Source: Verrucomicrobiota bacterium (GTDB taxonomy: Bacteria; Verrucomicrobiota; Verrucomicrobiia; Opitutales; UBA953). From it: DNA of 64,000 bases. The notes beneath the pieces are model-generated. The model made no database searches, was not told the DNA's origin, and saw only the letters and a program-made list of their open reading frames with translations. The DNA lies in NCBI GenBank assembly GCA_014193315.1, contig BJHS01000009.1, positions 1-64,000 on the forward strand, read 5' to 3'. The stretch's first letter is position 1. Every line of letters starts with the position of its first letter. The position numbers and the translations under genes are program-made. Positions 32,970-41,736 of the stretch are shown here, one piece after another.

Positions 32970-33967
32970 ACTGCGTGATCTTCGGAGCCGGAGCCTGGGG
33001 GACGGCGATGGCCATCCACCTCGCTCGCCAAGGCCAGACCGTCACCCTGGTACCCCGGCGGCTCGAGCATGCGCTGAGCCTGGCCAGTTCGCGAGAGAAC
33101 ACGGACTACCTCCCCGGGCATCGCCTCGATGAGTCCATCCAGATCGGCCTTGAGCCGGGCCCCGCGCTGATGGACGCGGACGTCATCTTCCTCGCCTGCC
33201 CGTCGAAAGGACTCCCCGACCTCTTGCGTCAGATCGGCCCGTCCGTGCGCGACTCCTCGGCCATCATGGCCGTTTCGCTCTGCAAGGGACTGGATCAAAC
33301 CACCCTCCTGCGCCCGACCGAACTGATGGCCCAAGCCTTCGGTGCCATCCCCGTGGCCACCCTCAGCGGGCCCAGCAACGCCGCCGAAGTCGCCCGGGGC
33401 CTTCCGACCGCCCTCGTCCTCGCCGCGGAACGCGACGACGAGACCCTCCGCACCGTGCAGGCGGCGGTGAGCGGTCCTACTTTACGCGCCTACACCTCCT
33501 CTGACCTCGCGGGCGTCGAGATCGGCGGCACGCTCAAGAACGTCTACGCGGTCGGTGCGGGTCTCTGCGATGGGCTGAAGCTTGGCGACAATGCCAAGGC
33601 AGCGGTGCTCTCCCGGGCGTTGCAGGAAATGATGCGCCTCGGCGTCGCGCTCGGCGGCCGTACGGAGACTTTCCTCGGGCTAGGCGGGGTCGGCGACCTC
33701 ATGGCGACGGCGCACGGAAGCTGGAGCCGCAATCGCACCTTGGGCGAGCAAATCGCCAAGGACCCGCAAGCGACGTTGGCCGCACTCGCCCACCGCCGCG
33801 AAGCCGTCGAAGGCCATCGCGCCACGGAGACGCTCACCCGTCTGGCCAAGCAACGCGGCGTCCAAGCCCCGATCCTTTTCTGCCTCCACGAGATTCTCTA
33901 CCATGGACTCGACCCGGCGGCCGGCGTGACGGCCTTGATGACCCGCGACCTGAAGCCCGAGGCATGA
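32966..33967 (+). CDS. gpsA: Glycerol-3-phosphate dehydrogenase [NAD(P)+]
   Basis: The 333-residue protein begins with the Rossmann loop FGAGAWGTAMAIHLA. It has LSGPSNAAEVARG and the catalytic-Lys segment GVEIGGTLKNVYAVGAG, followed by LGGVGDLMATAHG, all as in GpsA. It reduces dihydroxyacetone phosphate to sn-glycerol 3-phosphate for phospholipid synthesis. It is coupled by ATGA overlaps to panB upstream and to the SET gene downstream, so the three form one translation unit. Confidence 0.96.
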   Translation: MNCVIFGAGAWGTAMAIHLARQGQTVTLVPRRLEHALSLASSRENTDYLPGHRLDESIQIGLEPGPALMDADVIFLACPSKGLPDLLRQIGPSVRDSSAIMAVSLCKGLDQTTLLRPTELMAQAFGAIPVATLSGPSNAAEVARGLPTALVLAAERDDETLRTVQAAVSGPTLRAYTSSDLAGVEIGGTLKNVYAVGAGLCDGLKLGDNAKAAVLSRALQEMMRLGVALGGRTETFLGLGGVGDLMATAHGSWSRNRTLGEQIAKDPQATLAALAHRREAVEGHRATETLTRLAKQRGVQAPILFCLHEILYHGLDPAAGVTALMTRDLKPEA

Positions 33968-34428
33968 ACCCTGCCGGCGTCGAGTCACGCCCTTCCCCGA
34001 TTGCCGGCGACGGGCTCTTCACCCTCCGAGCCTTCACGCCGGGAGAACGCATCGTCCCTTACACCGGGCGGCGTTTAAACCAGCCCCCGGATCCAGGTCG
34101 TCCAGGTGCACCGACCTACACCTTGGAGATTCAACCCGGGTGCTGGGTCGACGGGGATGACCCCACCAACCCCGCCCGCCCCGCCAACCATTCCTGCCAA
34201 CCCAACGCCGAACTCGCCTACGACCCCGCGACCGACGTGGCCTGGCTGACCGCCCGACTCCCCTTGGCCGCTGGCACCGAAATCACCTTTGACTATGGGT
34301 TTACGGTGGCGGAGAGCCTCTTCCACCCTTGCCGCTGCGGTGCCCCGGATTGCGTCGGGAGAATCGTCGCCGCACCGCTCCGCGGCGCCTTTCGCCGGCA
34401 CCGGCGTTTTTCACGTCCAAGGGATTGA
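33964..34428 (+). CDS. SET-domain protein (putative lysine methyltransferase)
   Basis: The 154-residue protein is essentially a bare SET domain. GDGLFTLRAFTPGERIVPYT is the first strand region, ANHSCQPNAEL is the pseudoknot motif that binds S-adenosylmethionine, EITFDYGF carries the catalytic Tyr, and CRCGAPDCVGRI is a post-SET-like cysteine cluster that would close the active site with zinc. SET proteins in bacteria are uncommon but known. The ATG overlaps the gpsA stop (ATGA). The substrate is unknown; lysine-rich proteins such as the H1-like tail of RsfS in this window are possible targets. Confidence 0.85.
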   Translation: MNPAGVESRPSPIAGDGLFTLRAFTPGERIVPYTGRRLNQPPDPGRPGAPTYTLEIQPGCWVDGDDPTNPARPANHSCQPNAELAYDPATDVAWLTARLPLAAGTEITFDYGFTVAESLFHPCRCGAPDCVGRIVAAPLRGAFRRHRRFSRPRD

Positions 34429-34479
34429 CCCCCTGCCCGCCGAGGTTCAATTTCCGCTGGTTCACGCCCACCCCTTTCC

Positions 34480-35880
34480 ATGAAAAAAGTCGCCCTCACC
34501 GAACTCGACCCTCGCCTGCAAAAGCAGGTCACCGCCGCCGAGCAGCAGCTGAAGACCAACCCCCAGTATGCCATGGAAATCTTGAATGGGATCCTCGGGC
34601 GTAACCCGGGTTGCATCGAAGTCCGCCGCGGTCTGCGCCGGGCCCAGAAGGCCGTCTTCGGCACCAAGAAGGGACTCTTCGACGGCATAGTCGGCGGGCT
34701 GATGGCAGGCAAGGCCGCTAAGGCCGCGGAAGCCGACCCGGTGGCCGCGATTCTCGCCGCCGAGGAAGCCCTCGCCAAGAAGCCGACGGATGTCGTGGCC
34801 AACCGCACCATCGCCCTCGCCGCCATCAAACTGGAATTCTACGAACTGGCCGCCTTTGCCTACGAGGAACTGGCCGCCGCCGACCCCAAGAACGTCCAAC
34901 ACTTCATCGACCTGGCGAACACCTGGATCAACGGTCACGAGTACGACCAGGCCCTCGCCGCCGCCGACGCCGGCCTCAAGGCCTTTCCGGGCAATGGCGA
35001 CCTCCAGGAAGCGGTGCGCAAAGCCTCGGTCAACAAGACCATGAAGAAGGGCAATTGGGAGGACTCCAAGGGCGACTTCCAGTCTAAGCTCAAGGACAAG
35101 GATGAAGCCCTACGTCTGGAACAATCCACCCGCACCGTCACCGATGCCGGCACGGCCTTGGAACAGGCCGCCGCCTTGGCCGAAAAGATCCAAGCCCAGC
35201 CCGACAGCCTCGACCTCTACCGCGACATCGTCCGCCAGTTCATCGCGGCCAGCGACCTCGACTCCGCCATCGCGTGGCTCCAGCGCGGCCGACAGACGAC
35301 CCTCGGCCGGGCGGACTCCTCCTTGGAGCGCCAAGAGAGCGACCTGATCATCACCCGCTACGAGAAGAACTCCAAGAGCCTCCGGGATGCCGTGACCGCC
35401 GGCAACGCCGCGGCCCAAGCCAGCCTCGACGCCAATGAGAAGGAGCTTACCGAGTACCGCCTGCAGACCGCCGCCAGCCTAGTGGAGCGCTACCCTAATG
35501 ACTACTCCTTCCGCTTTGAGCTGGGCACGCTACTCCTGGAAGCCCGCCGCATCGAGGATGCCATCCAGCAACTGCAGTACGCCCAGCGCAACCCGAAGTA
35601 CCGCCAGCCGGCGTTGCTGACCCTCGGCCGTGCCTTCACCCTCGGCGGTAAGTTCGACCTCGCGGTCGAGCAGCTGACCTTGGCCAAGACCGAGATCATG
35701 ATCATGAATGAGCTTAAGAAGGAAGTGATCTACGAGCTCGGCACCGCCTACGACCTGATGGGCAAGGCCAAGGAAGCCGTCGACGAATACAAGATCATCT
35801 ACATGGCCGACTCCGGCTATCGCGACGTCGCCACGAAGATCAACGCGTTCTACGAGCGTCAAAAAGGCGCCAACGCCTAA
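34480..35880 (+). CDS. TPR-like repeat protein, cytoplasmic
   Basis: The 466-residue protein is almost entirely helical, with degenerate TPR units (for example [20 protein letters not shown]-like and [20 protein letters not shown]) and a Lys/Glu-rich middle (about 185-215). A Gly/Ala-rich hydrophobic stretch near residue 70-85 ([17 protein letters not shown]) is too short and charged to be a reliable membrane helix. No signal peptide is evident. It stands 51 bp after the SET gene and upstream of the PurA-like gene. The role is unknown, probably a protein-interaction scaffold. Confidence 0.75.
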   Translation: MKKVALTELDPRLQKQVTAAEQQLKTNPQYAMEILNGILGRNPGCIEVRRGLRRAQKAVFGTKKGLFDGIVGGLMAGKAAKAAEADPVAAILAAEEALAKKPTDVVANRTIALAAIKLEFYELAAFAYEELAAADPKNVQHFIDLANTWINGHEYDQALAAADAGLKAFPGNGDLQEAVRKASVNKTMKKGNWEDSKGDFQSKLKDKDEALRLEQSTRTVTDAGTALEQAAALAEKIQAQPDSLDLYRDIVRQFIAASDLDSAIAWLQRGRQTTLGRADSSLERQESDLIITRYEKNSKSLRDAVTAGNAAAQASLDANEKELTEYRLQTAASLVERYPNDYSFRFELGTLLLEARRIEDAIQQLQYAQRNPKYRQPALLTLGRAFTLGGKFDLAVEQLTLAKTEIMIMNELKKEVIYELGTAYDLMGKAKEAVDEYKIIYMADSGYRDVATKINAFYERQKGANA

Positions 35881-35939
35881 GCCCCGCCCCGTTTTCCGCC
35901 CAGCGGCCGGCCTTGCCCGTCGCTCCCCCTTCCCTGTCC

Positions 35940-37487
35940 ATGGCCCTCACCACTTTCCGCAGCCACCTCATCGCCGACGTCGGCATCAGCATGGGGGATG
36001 AAGGCAAAGGCCGCCTGATTCCCGAGATCGTCCGCGAGCTCCAGCAACTCACCGGTCGCCGGGACGTCGTCGGGACGGTCCTGAAGGTCAACGGCGGCGC
36101 CAACTCCGGCCACACGGTGGCCGGCCTCAAACTTAACCTCCTGCCCGGCGGGGTGGCCGAACACGATGTCGCTTGCCTGGCGCTCGGCGCCGGCGTCGTG
36201 GCCGACCCGCGCAAGGCCCTGTGGGAAGCGTTGCCACTAGAGAAGATCGGCATCCCGGTCCTCTCCCGCTTACTCATCGACGAGCGTTGCATGGTCAGCG
36301 ACGTCTCCCACCGAATCTTGGACCTGGCGTGGGAAGACTACCGCATCCACGTCCTCGGCCACGAAGCTCGCGGCTCCACCGGACGGGGCATCACCCCGGC
36401 CTACGCCGATGAAGTCGGCCAGTTCCAGATCCACTACTCGGAGTTCCTGGGGGCGAAGCCCGAGTACGCGACGCGCCTTTCCGCCCGCCTCGACCGCGCC
36501 GCCGCGATCGTCCGCGATGTCTGCCAGCTCTCCCCGGAAAAGTGGGCCGGCCTCTTCGTCAAGCTCACCGAGGCCGAGCTCCGCGCCAACAAGGGCGCGA
36601 TCGACTCCGGCGTCTTCACCGCCGCCGAGTTCGACTTCACCCGCTTCGCCGGCCCGACGCCCTTCACCTTCGACCACGCCGCGGTGCTCGACTGCTACTG
36701 GCAGGCGGGCGGCGCCCTCGCCCACGCGATTGGCGACGTGCGCGAGCGCATCCTCGGCGACCTTGCCGCCGATCGCCGCATCATCGGCGAGTTCGGCCAA
36801 GCCTACTGGCTCGATAAGCGCGCGGGCTTCGCCCCGAACGTCACCGCCTCCCACACCTACACCCCCGAGTTCTTCCAGTCCGCCGGCATCCCGGTGCAGG
36901 CCATCCACACGGTCGGCTGCTGCAAGGCCTACGACACCAAGGTGGGTACCCACGTCTTTCTCACCAAGATGCCCGAGGAGCACCCGCTCCAGCGCGCCCT
37001 CGCAAAACTCGAGTTCGGCACGAGCACCGGCCGTCAGCGCATGGTCGGCTGGTCCGACCTGGTCGAGAAGGCCGACGCCCTGCGCTACGGCGGTTACGAT
37101 GACATCGTCCTGAACAAACTCGACGCGCTCTCGCCCCATGGCGAATGGCGCGGCGGCGACCTGCTCGTCTGCACGGGCTACCGCGATGGCTCCGGCCGGA
37201 CGATCCCAGGCGTGCCCCGCAACGACGCCGTCCGCCGGACGCTGCAACCCATCTACGCCACCCTGCCCGGCTGGACCGCCGACATCACGAAGGTCCGGGC
37301 CTACGCTCAACTGCCCGCCGAAGCCCGCCGCTACGTGGCCTTCACGATGGCCGAGATCGTCCGCTTGGCCGCGCGCGGCGGCTCCCTCCCCTCCCTGCCG
37401 AACCTTCGCTACATCGGCGTCGGCCCGGACCCCGACCAGATCATCTCCGACGTCCCCGCGACGGCCGAACTGATCCAACAAGCCTGA
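35940..37487 (+). CDS. purA: Adenylosuccinate synthetase-like enzyme, divergent and enlarged
   Basis: The start at ATG 35940 gives 515 residues against ~430 for usual PurA. The GTP/IMP motifs are present in modified form: MGDEGKGR (18-25, catalytic Asp20), GGANSGHT (52-59, catalytic His58) in place of GGx[39 protein letters not shown] (NKxD base recognition), and [10 protein letters not shown]. Insertions in the middle account for the extra length. It should ligate aspartate to IMP, the first committed AMP step, but substrate divergence is possible (the phage PurZ branch is a PurA relative). If no other purA exists in the genome it is the housekeeping enzyme. Confidence 0.8.
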   Translation: MALTTFRSHLIADVGISMGDEGKGRLIPEIVRELQQLTGRRDVVGTVLKVNGGANSGHTVAGLKLNLLPGGVAEHDVACLALGAGVVADPRKALWEALPLEKIGIPVLSRLLIDERCMVSDVSHRILDLAWEDYRIHVLGHEARGSTGRGITPAYADEVGQFQIHYSEFLGAKPEYATRLSARLDRAAAIVRDVCQLSPEKWAGLFVKLTEAELRANKGAIDSGVFTAAEFDFTRFAGPTPFTFDHAAVLDCYWQAGGALAHAIGDVRERILGDLAADRRIIGEFGQAYWLDKRAGFAPNVTASHTYTPEFFQSAGIPVQAIHTVGCCKAYDTKVGTHVFLTKMPEEHPLQRALAKLEFGTSTGRQRMVGWSDLVEKADALRYGGYDDIVLNKLDALSPHGEWRGGDLLVCTGYRDGSGRTIPGVPRNDAVRRTLQPIYATLPGWTADITKVRAYAQLPAEARRYVAFTMAEIVRLAARGGSLPSLPNLRYIGVGPDPDQIISDVPATAELIQQA

Positions 37488-37498
37488 GGCCGTGGCGC

Positions 37499-37819
37499 AT
37501 GGCTCCGCTTGAGCATACTTTCGCGCTGCCGCTGGGCGCCGTCGTCGATGAATCCAAGGTCGAGCCCGGCCAATCCGACATGCGGATGCTCGCCCGGCAG
37601 CTCGGTCGGTGGCTGGAACACAACCTGGACGTCGACCACAAAGGCACCGCCATCGAGTCCAATGACCTCGGGCCGATGCTTATCGTGGCCGGCATCCCGG
37701 AAGCGCAATGGCCCGTCATGCTGGCCCTGGCGCAGACGCAAGCGTGCGCGCTATTCCTCGTCCTGCCGAACGGCCAAGGCCAGCACTTCCTCAAGCCACT
37801 GGAGGTCCCGCCGGCCTGA
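37499..37819 (+). CDS. Small conserved-looking protein of unknown function
   Basis: The 106-residue protein starts at ATG 37499, 11 bp after the PurA-like stop. It has no signal peptide and reads as a compact alpha/beta domain (SDMRMLARQLGRWLEHNLDV, MLIVAGIPEAQWPVMLALAQ). It converges with the GYF/PH-like gene. No family was recognised. Confidence 0.55.
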   Translation: MAPLEHTFALPLGAVVDESKVEPGQSDMRMLARQLGRWLEHNLDVDHKGTAIESNDLGPMLIVAGIPEAQWPVMLALAQTQACALFLVLPNGQGQHFLKPLEVPPA

Positions 37820-37825
37820 GCCCGC

Positions 37826-39103
37826 TCAGGCCTTGGCCTCGCGGACCAACCGGCGCAGGATGGTCGCGACTTCATGCCCCCCGTCGGGGAAGCAGAAATA
37901 AATATCGGGGCCGGAGTCCCGGCTGATGGCGACAGCATTATTGAACTCGATCACATCCAGCACCTTGCCCAGTTTAAAATTAAAGTTCTTCAACGCGCCA
38001 TCGAAGATCACCCGCGACGATGTGAATAAGGCCGTACCGCTGTCGAGCTGGACCATCTGGTCCTCGGTTTCGCGCTGCACCTGATAGCTCCCGGACCGGA
38101 TGCGGACCCCGAAAAGGGAGCGGCTGGAACCCGCCAAACCGCCAAAGCTCCGGCGGACGGTGACCCGCTTGTTCTGCACCAGGTCGACGCGGCGCGACCA
38201 ATAGCAGACCTCGGCGCTACCCAGCACCAGTTCGGTCGCGACCGGGACCAAGGGACCGCGGGCGAGTCGCCAACTGCGTTCCCCTCGATCCAGCCGGGCG
38301 GCGAGGGGGGCGAAATCACGACTAAGGTCCTGCCCCATCGCCAGGGCTAGGGCGCGGATCGCGCGGGACTTCTCCGGGGCGAGGAACTCTTCCTCGCCTT
38401 CCTGCTCGAGCGCGGCCTCGGTCGCCTGCTCCAAGCGGGACTGCATAGCCGCATGGACCATGGTCACGACTTCCGCCGGGGGCAACGGAACCTGCTCCGA
38501 CAAAGCGGCGATATCCCGGGCCTGCTGATCGGGTCCCACCGGCCGAGCCAAGGCGGTCGCCAAACCATCCTTGAAATAAAACGTGAACGCCGCGCGATGG
38601 AGTTCCTGCGCCTTGGCGGCATCATAACCAAAACTGTGGGCGAGGTTGGCGAGGTTGATGCGCTCCTCGCCGGTGAAGACCCGATCCGACAGAACCTCCG
38701 CCACCATGGCTTGGTACCACGCCGCGAGTTCTTGCTCACAACGGGAAAGCACCCGGACGCCCGTCGCTTCCTCGATCTGGCGCAAGACCTCGGGGTCGAC
38801 CACGCAGGCCACGGAAGCGGCCGACAGGTGATCCCAGAAAAGGGCCAAGCCCTGGGTGCGATGTTGCCGACCAAAGACCCCGTCGAGCAGGCCAGCCTCC
38901 TCGATCAAGGGCCGCGGGAACGGCAGCCTTCGCTGGCTCGGGGCAAACTCCGCGAGCAGCCGCCAGGCCGCCATGCCCGGCAGCCAATAGTAGTCGGTCG
39001 GCCGGAACTCGCCAGCGGCCAGCCGCGCGGGCACCTCGGATGCGGCGCTGGTCGCGAACTCGACGCCCTCGCGGGCGAGGTGGACGGGGGCGTCGGTCGG
39101 CAT
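37826..39103 (-). CDS. GYF_2-domain protein with a PH-like C-terminal domain
   Basis: From ATG 39103 the protein is 425 residues; longer in-frame starts overlap the upstream HDAC gene. Residues 1-55 resemble GYF_2 (VHLAREGVEFATSAASEVPA, then YYWLPGMAAWRLL). The middle is helical, and the last ~130 residues are beta-rich (GSAEVCYWSRRVDLVQNKRV, then DSGTALFTSSRVIFDG), like bacterial PH or short C-terminal sorting domains. No membrane segment is evident. This is the second of three GYF_2-type proteins in the window. It is the last gene of the long minus-strand run. Confidence 0.65.
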   Translation of the reverse strand: MPTDAPVHLAREGVEFATSAASEVPARLAAGEFRPTDYYWLPGMAAWRLLAEFAPSQRRLPFPRPLIEEAGLLDGVFGRQHRTQGLALFWDHLSAASVACVVDPEVLRQIEEATGVRVLSRCEQELAAWYQAMVAEVLSDRVFTGEERINLANLAHSFGYDAAKAQELHRAAFTFYFKDGLATALARPVGPDQQARDIAALSEQVPLPPAEVVTMVHAAMQSRLEQATEAALEQEGEEEFLAPEKSRAIRALALAMGQDLSRDFAPLAARLDRGERSWRLARGPLVPVATELVLGSAEVCYWSRRVDLVQNKRVTVRRSFGGLAGSSRSLFGVRIRSGSYQVQRETEDQMVQLDSGTALFTSSRVIFDGALKNFNFKLGKVLDVIEFNNAVAISRDSGPDIYFCFPDGGHEVATILRRLVREAKA

Positions 39104-39152
39104 GGATAATCTCCTAAAAACAAGGCCCCGGACAGGCAAGGGCGAAGCCCGC

Positions 39153-40022
39153 TCAGGCCACCGCGCAGGCTCGCACCGTTTCGAGGTGAAGCTGGGCGAT
39201 CTGGGGCAAGGTGAGGCCGCTCCACGCATAGCCACCCGCGAGGGCGAAAGCGATGGGGACCTGCTGCCGCCGAGCCCAATCAAAAACCAAAGCCTCACGG
39301 CGGCGCACGACCTCCGTGGTCAGCCCCTTGATTCCCCCTGCATTCTCATGGACGTCCATGCCGGCGTTGTAGAGCAGGCACCGCACGCCTACGAGTGTCC
39401 GCAACGCCCGCTCGGTCGCCGCCAGGTAGTCCGTTGGGTCCCCGACAAGTTCAACGTGGTGCCGGGCCGGGCTGGTCGGCTGCCAGTCATCGTAATCATT
39501 CACGCTGACGTCCGCTAAGCGCACCTGCGGGTGCTCACCTAAGATGTCGAACGTGCCGCCGCCGAAATGCGCATCGAGGTCAAGGATACCGACCGAGGAC
39601 ACGTCCTCGAGGGCCCGGAGGGCACCCAAGGCGAGCCCGTTCAAGGTGCAAAAGCCTTGCCCGGAGTCGCGACGGGCATGGTGCAGCCCGCTGGAGAGGC
39701 TGCCCGACCGGCCGGCCCGGAGGGCCTCCGCCACCGCGGCGCGCATCCCCCCAGCGGAGGCAAGCAGGCTGGTACGCAAGGCCGCCGTGCGCGGGCCGGT
39801 CGCCAGCTGGCCTGGGGCCACGGCGAACACCTCCTTCAAGTAAGCCGGGGCGTGGATGGCCTTCAGTTCCTCCCGAGTGGCCGGGGCCGGGGGTACGAGC
39901 TCGACCCCAAGGGCCGGTTCGGCCGTGATCGCCGCGGCGACGTGCGCCGACTTTGTCACGGTCTCCAGCCCCGCCGCTAGGGCGTAGGATTTACTGAAGT
40001 AGATTCTTAAAGGCGAGCCCAT
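39153..40022 (-). CDS. Histone-deacetylase-family amidohydrolase
   Basis: The 289-residue protein has the arginase/deacetylase fold motifs in order: SGLHHARRDSGQGFCTLNG (tandem His), ILDLDAHFGGGT (zinc-binding Asp and His), NAGMDVHENAGG (zinc Asp), and a C-terminal ALAGGYAWSG loop (Gly-Gly-Tyr). All zinc and catalytic residues expected for an active enzyme are there. Bacterial members are acetoin-utilisation proteins, acetylpolyamine amidohydrolases or protein deacetylases, and the sequence alone cannot choose between them. It lies 49 bp upstream of the GYF/PH-like gene. Confidence 0.85.
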   Translation of the reverse strand: MGSPLRIYFSKSYALAAGLETVTKSAHVAAAITAEPALGVELVPPAPATREELKAIHAPAYLKEVFAVAPGQLATGPRTAALRTSLLASAGGMRAAVAEALRAGRSGSLSSGLHHARRDSGQGFCTLNGLALGALRALEDVSSVGILDLDAHFGGGTFDILGEHPQVRLADVSVNDYDDWQPTSPARHHVELVGDPTDYLAATERALRTLVGVRCLLYNAGMDVHENAGGIKGLTTEVVRRREALVFDWARRQQVPIAFALAGGYAWSGLTLPQIAQLHLETVRACAVA

Positions 40023-40075
40023 GCCGGGAGGCTGCCCGGGCGACCGGCGGAGTCAAACCGCCCCTCGGTCATACC

Positions 40076-40921
40076 CTACTTGCCCGGGGCGGGCGCGGCG
40101 AGCGCGCCCCGGAGCGCGGCGGCCACCTGGGCCCCGAGGAAAGCATAGCCCGCTGGATTGAAGTGCACGTCGCGCGGGTTCTGCAGCTCCGCCAGCCGCG
40201 GGGTGATGGCGGCAAAGAGGTCGTTGATGGCGATCTGGCGGCGCTGCATGACTTCCCGGGCGACGGCGTTCCGCGCGACGATCGCGGCGGCGGTCTGCTT
40301 CTGCGCCGGGTCGTCGGGGATCGGGGTCGTCGTGGCCCAGACGACCTTGGCGCCGGTCTGCTGCAACCGCTCCGCGATCTGCTCCAGCCGAGCCGCATAG
40401 TCCTCGAGGTGCGTGGCGCGGTCATGGATGCCGAAGTTGAAATGAATGATGTCCCACTTTCCTTCGCCCAGCCAAACCTCCAGGTTCTTGAGGCCGGCCG
40501 CGGTCGGTCCGCAATTGGCGGGAGCGCGGTGCACGTTCATCACGCCCGCGAGCGCCGCTCGGGTCGGCAGGGTGTAGCCTCGGGAGACCGAGTCGCCGAT
40601 CAGCAGGACGCGGGGGAGTTTGGGGTCGTCTTGCACGAAGTCCCAAGCGTTGGACTTGCCGGCGACCTTATCGCGCTTGTGCAGCGGGAGGTAGAAACTG
40701 CCTAACTGTTGCTGCAGCACGCGCTCCCAGGCCTGCTCCCCGGGGGTCAGGCCGGCCACCCACGCCACGTATTTCGCGTCCACGGCCGCATCCTGGGCGG
40801 CCTTCTTGACGGCGAGTTCCTTCGCGGCGGCTTCTTGGGCGTTCGTCGGCTCGGGCTTAGCCGGTTCGGTGGCACCGAACGCCAAGACGGCGGTCAGGCA
40901 AAGCAGCGGCAGGGGGCGCAT
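40076..40921 (-). CDS. Secreted SGNH-hydrolase-type esterase
   Basis: The 281-residue protein begins with a signal peptide (MRPLPLLCLTAVLAFGA). A Lys/Ala-rich helical segment (about 25-70) precedes the catalytic domain. Block I is LLIGDSVSRGYT, block III IHFNFGIHD, and block V DVHFNPAGY with the Asp-His pair. An Asn-containing FNFGIHD replaces the usual GxND. It is a carbohydrate esterase candidate, one of several in this co-directional run. Confidence 0.85.
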   Translation of the reverse strand: MRPLPLLCLTAVLAFGATEPAKPEPTNAQEAAAKELAVKKAAQDAAVDAKYVAWVAGLTPGEQAWERVLQQQLGSFYLPLHKRDKVAGKSNAWDFVQDDPKLPRVLLIGDSVSRGYTLPTRAALAGVMNVHRAPANCGPTAAGLKNLEVWLGEGKWDIIHFNFGIHDRATHLEDYAARLEQIAERLQQTGAKVVWATTTPIPDDPAQKQTAAAIVARNAVAREVMQRRQIAINDLFAAITPRLAELQNPRDVHFNPAGYAFLGAQVAAALRGALAAPAPGK

Positions 40922-40963
40922 GCGGAAATCCTTCCGGCGGCCGTTGGCGCCGCAAGCCAGGAC

Positions 40964-41689
40964 TCAGCCGAGGATCGCGCGTAATGTCTGGGTCAGCATC
41001 CGTCGCCGCCACGGCTCGGTCCGGGCCGCGGCGGCGAGCGAGACCGACTGCAACGCCGCGACCCCCTCGGGGCCGTTCGCGGCTTGCACGAAGGCGGCAT
41101 CCTCCGCCGCCCAGAGACAAGCGGTGGCTCCATCGATCTCGGGATGAAATTGGAGGCCGAGACTGCGACCGAGGCGGAACATCTGCACCGGGCAGACCGG
41201 CGTCGACGCGAGCAACGTCGCCCCGGCTGGCAAGGCGCAGGCATCCCCATGCCAATGCAGGACCTCCATCTCGACTGGCAAGCCCGCCACACACGCATCC
41301 GCCTCCGGAAAGACCTGCAACGCGCCCCACCCCACCTCGCGCAGGCGCTGACCGACCCCGTCCACCATCGGAGCGACCGGCGCCCCGGCGGCATGCGCGA
41401 GCAACTGAGCCCCGAGGCAGATGCCGAGGTTCGGCGCCCCCTGGGCCAGTCGTTCGTGCAAAAGCGCGGCCACGGGCTCCAGCCAAGGGTACTCCGGCCG
41501 GCCGAGGTCCGCGACCCCCATGGGCCCGCCCATGACGACGAGCAAGTCCTCCGGGCCGAGATCCCGCGGCCAAGCGTGCCCCGCATAGGCTTCCACGACC
41601 TGCACCGACCAACCCATGCCGGCCAAAAGCTCACCGACCAGAGCCGGCCCTTCGTGAGGGACGTTGATCAAGCAGACGGCGCGCGGCAT
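40964..41689 (-). CDS. Class I glutamine amidotransferase-like protein
   Basis: Starting at the ATG at 41689 (MPRAVCLINVPHEG) gives 241 residues. The catalytic Cys is in NLGICLGAQLLAHAAG, the His-Glu pair in GLQFHPEI, and LVVMGGPMGV and LHWHGD are typical of GMP-synthase-like stand-alone amidotransferases. Without a fused synthase it may degrade gamma-glutamyl compounds or partner a ligase elsewhere. The precise substrate is unknown. It lies between the SGNH and transglutaminase-like genes on the minus strand. Confidence 0.85.
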   Translation of the reverse strand: MPRAVCLINVPHEGPALVGELLAGMGWSVQVVEAYAGHAWPRDLGPEDLLVVMGGPMGVADLGRPEYPWLEPVAALLHERLAQGAPNLGICLGAQLLAHAAGAPVAPMVDGVGQRLREVGWGALQVFPEADACVAGLPVEMEVLHWHGDACALPAGATLLASTPVCPVQMFRLGRSLGLQFHPEIDGATACLWAAEDAAFVQAANGPEGVAALQSVSLAAAARTEPWRRRMLTQTLRAILG

Positions 41690-41736
41690 GCCACCATGAA
41701 GCAAATCACGTGCCAAGCCGCAAGCCCACCGCGGAA

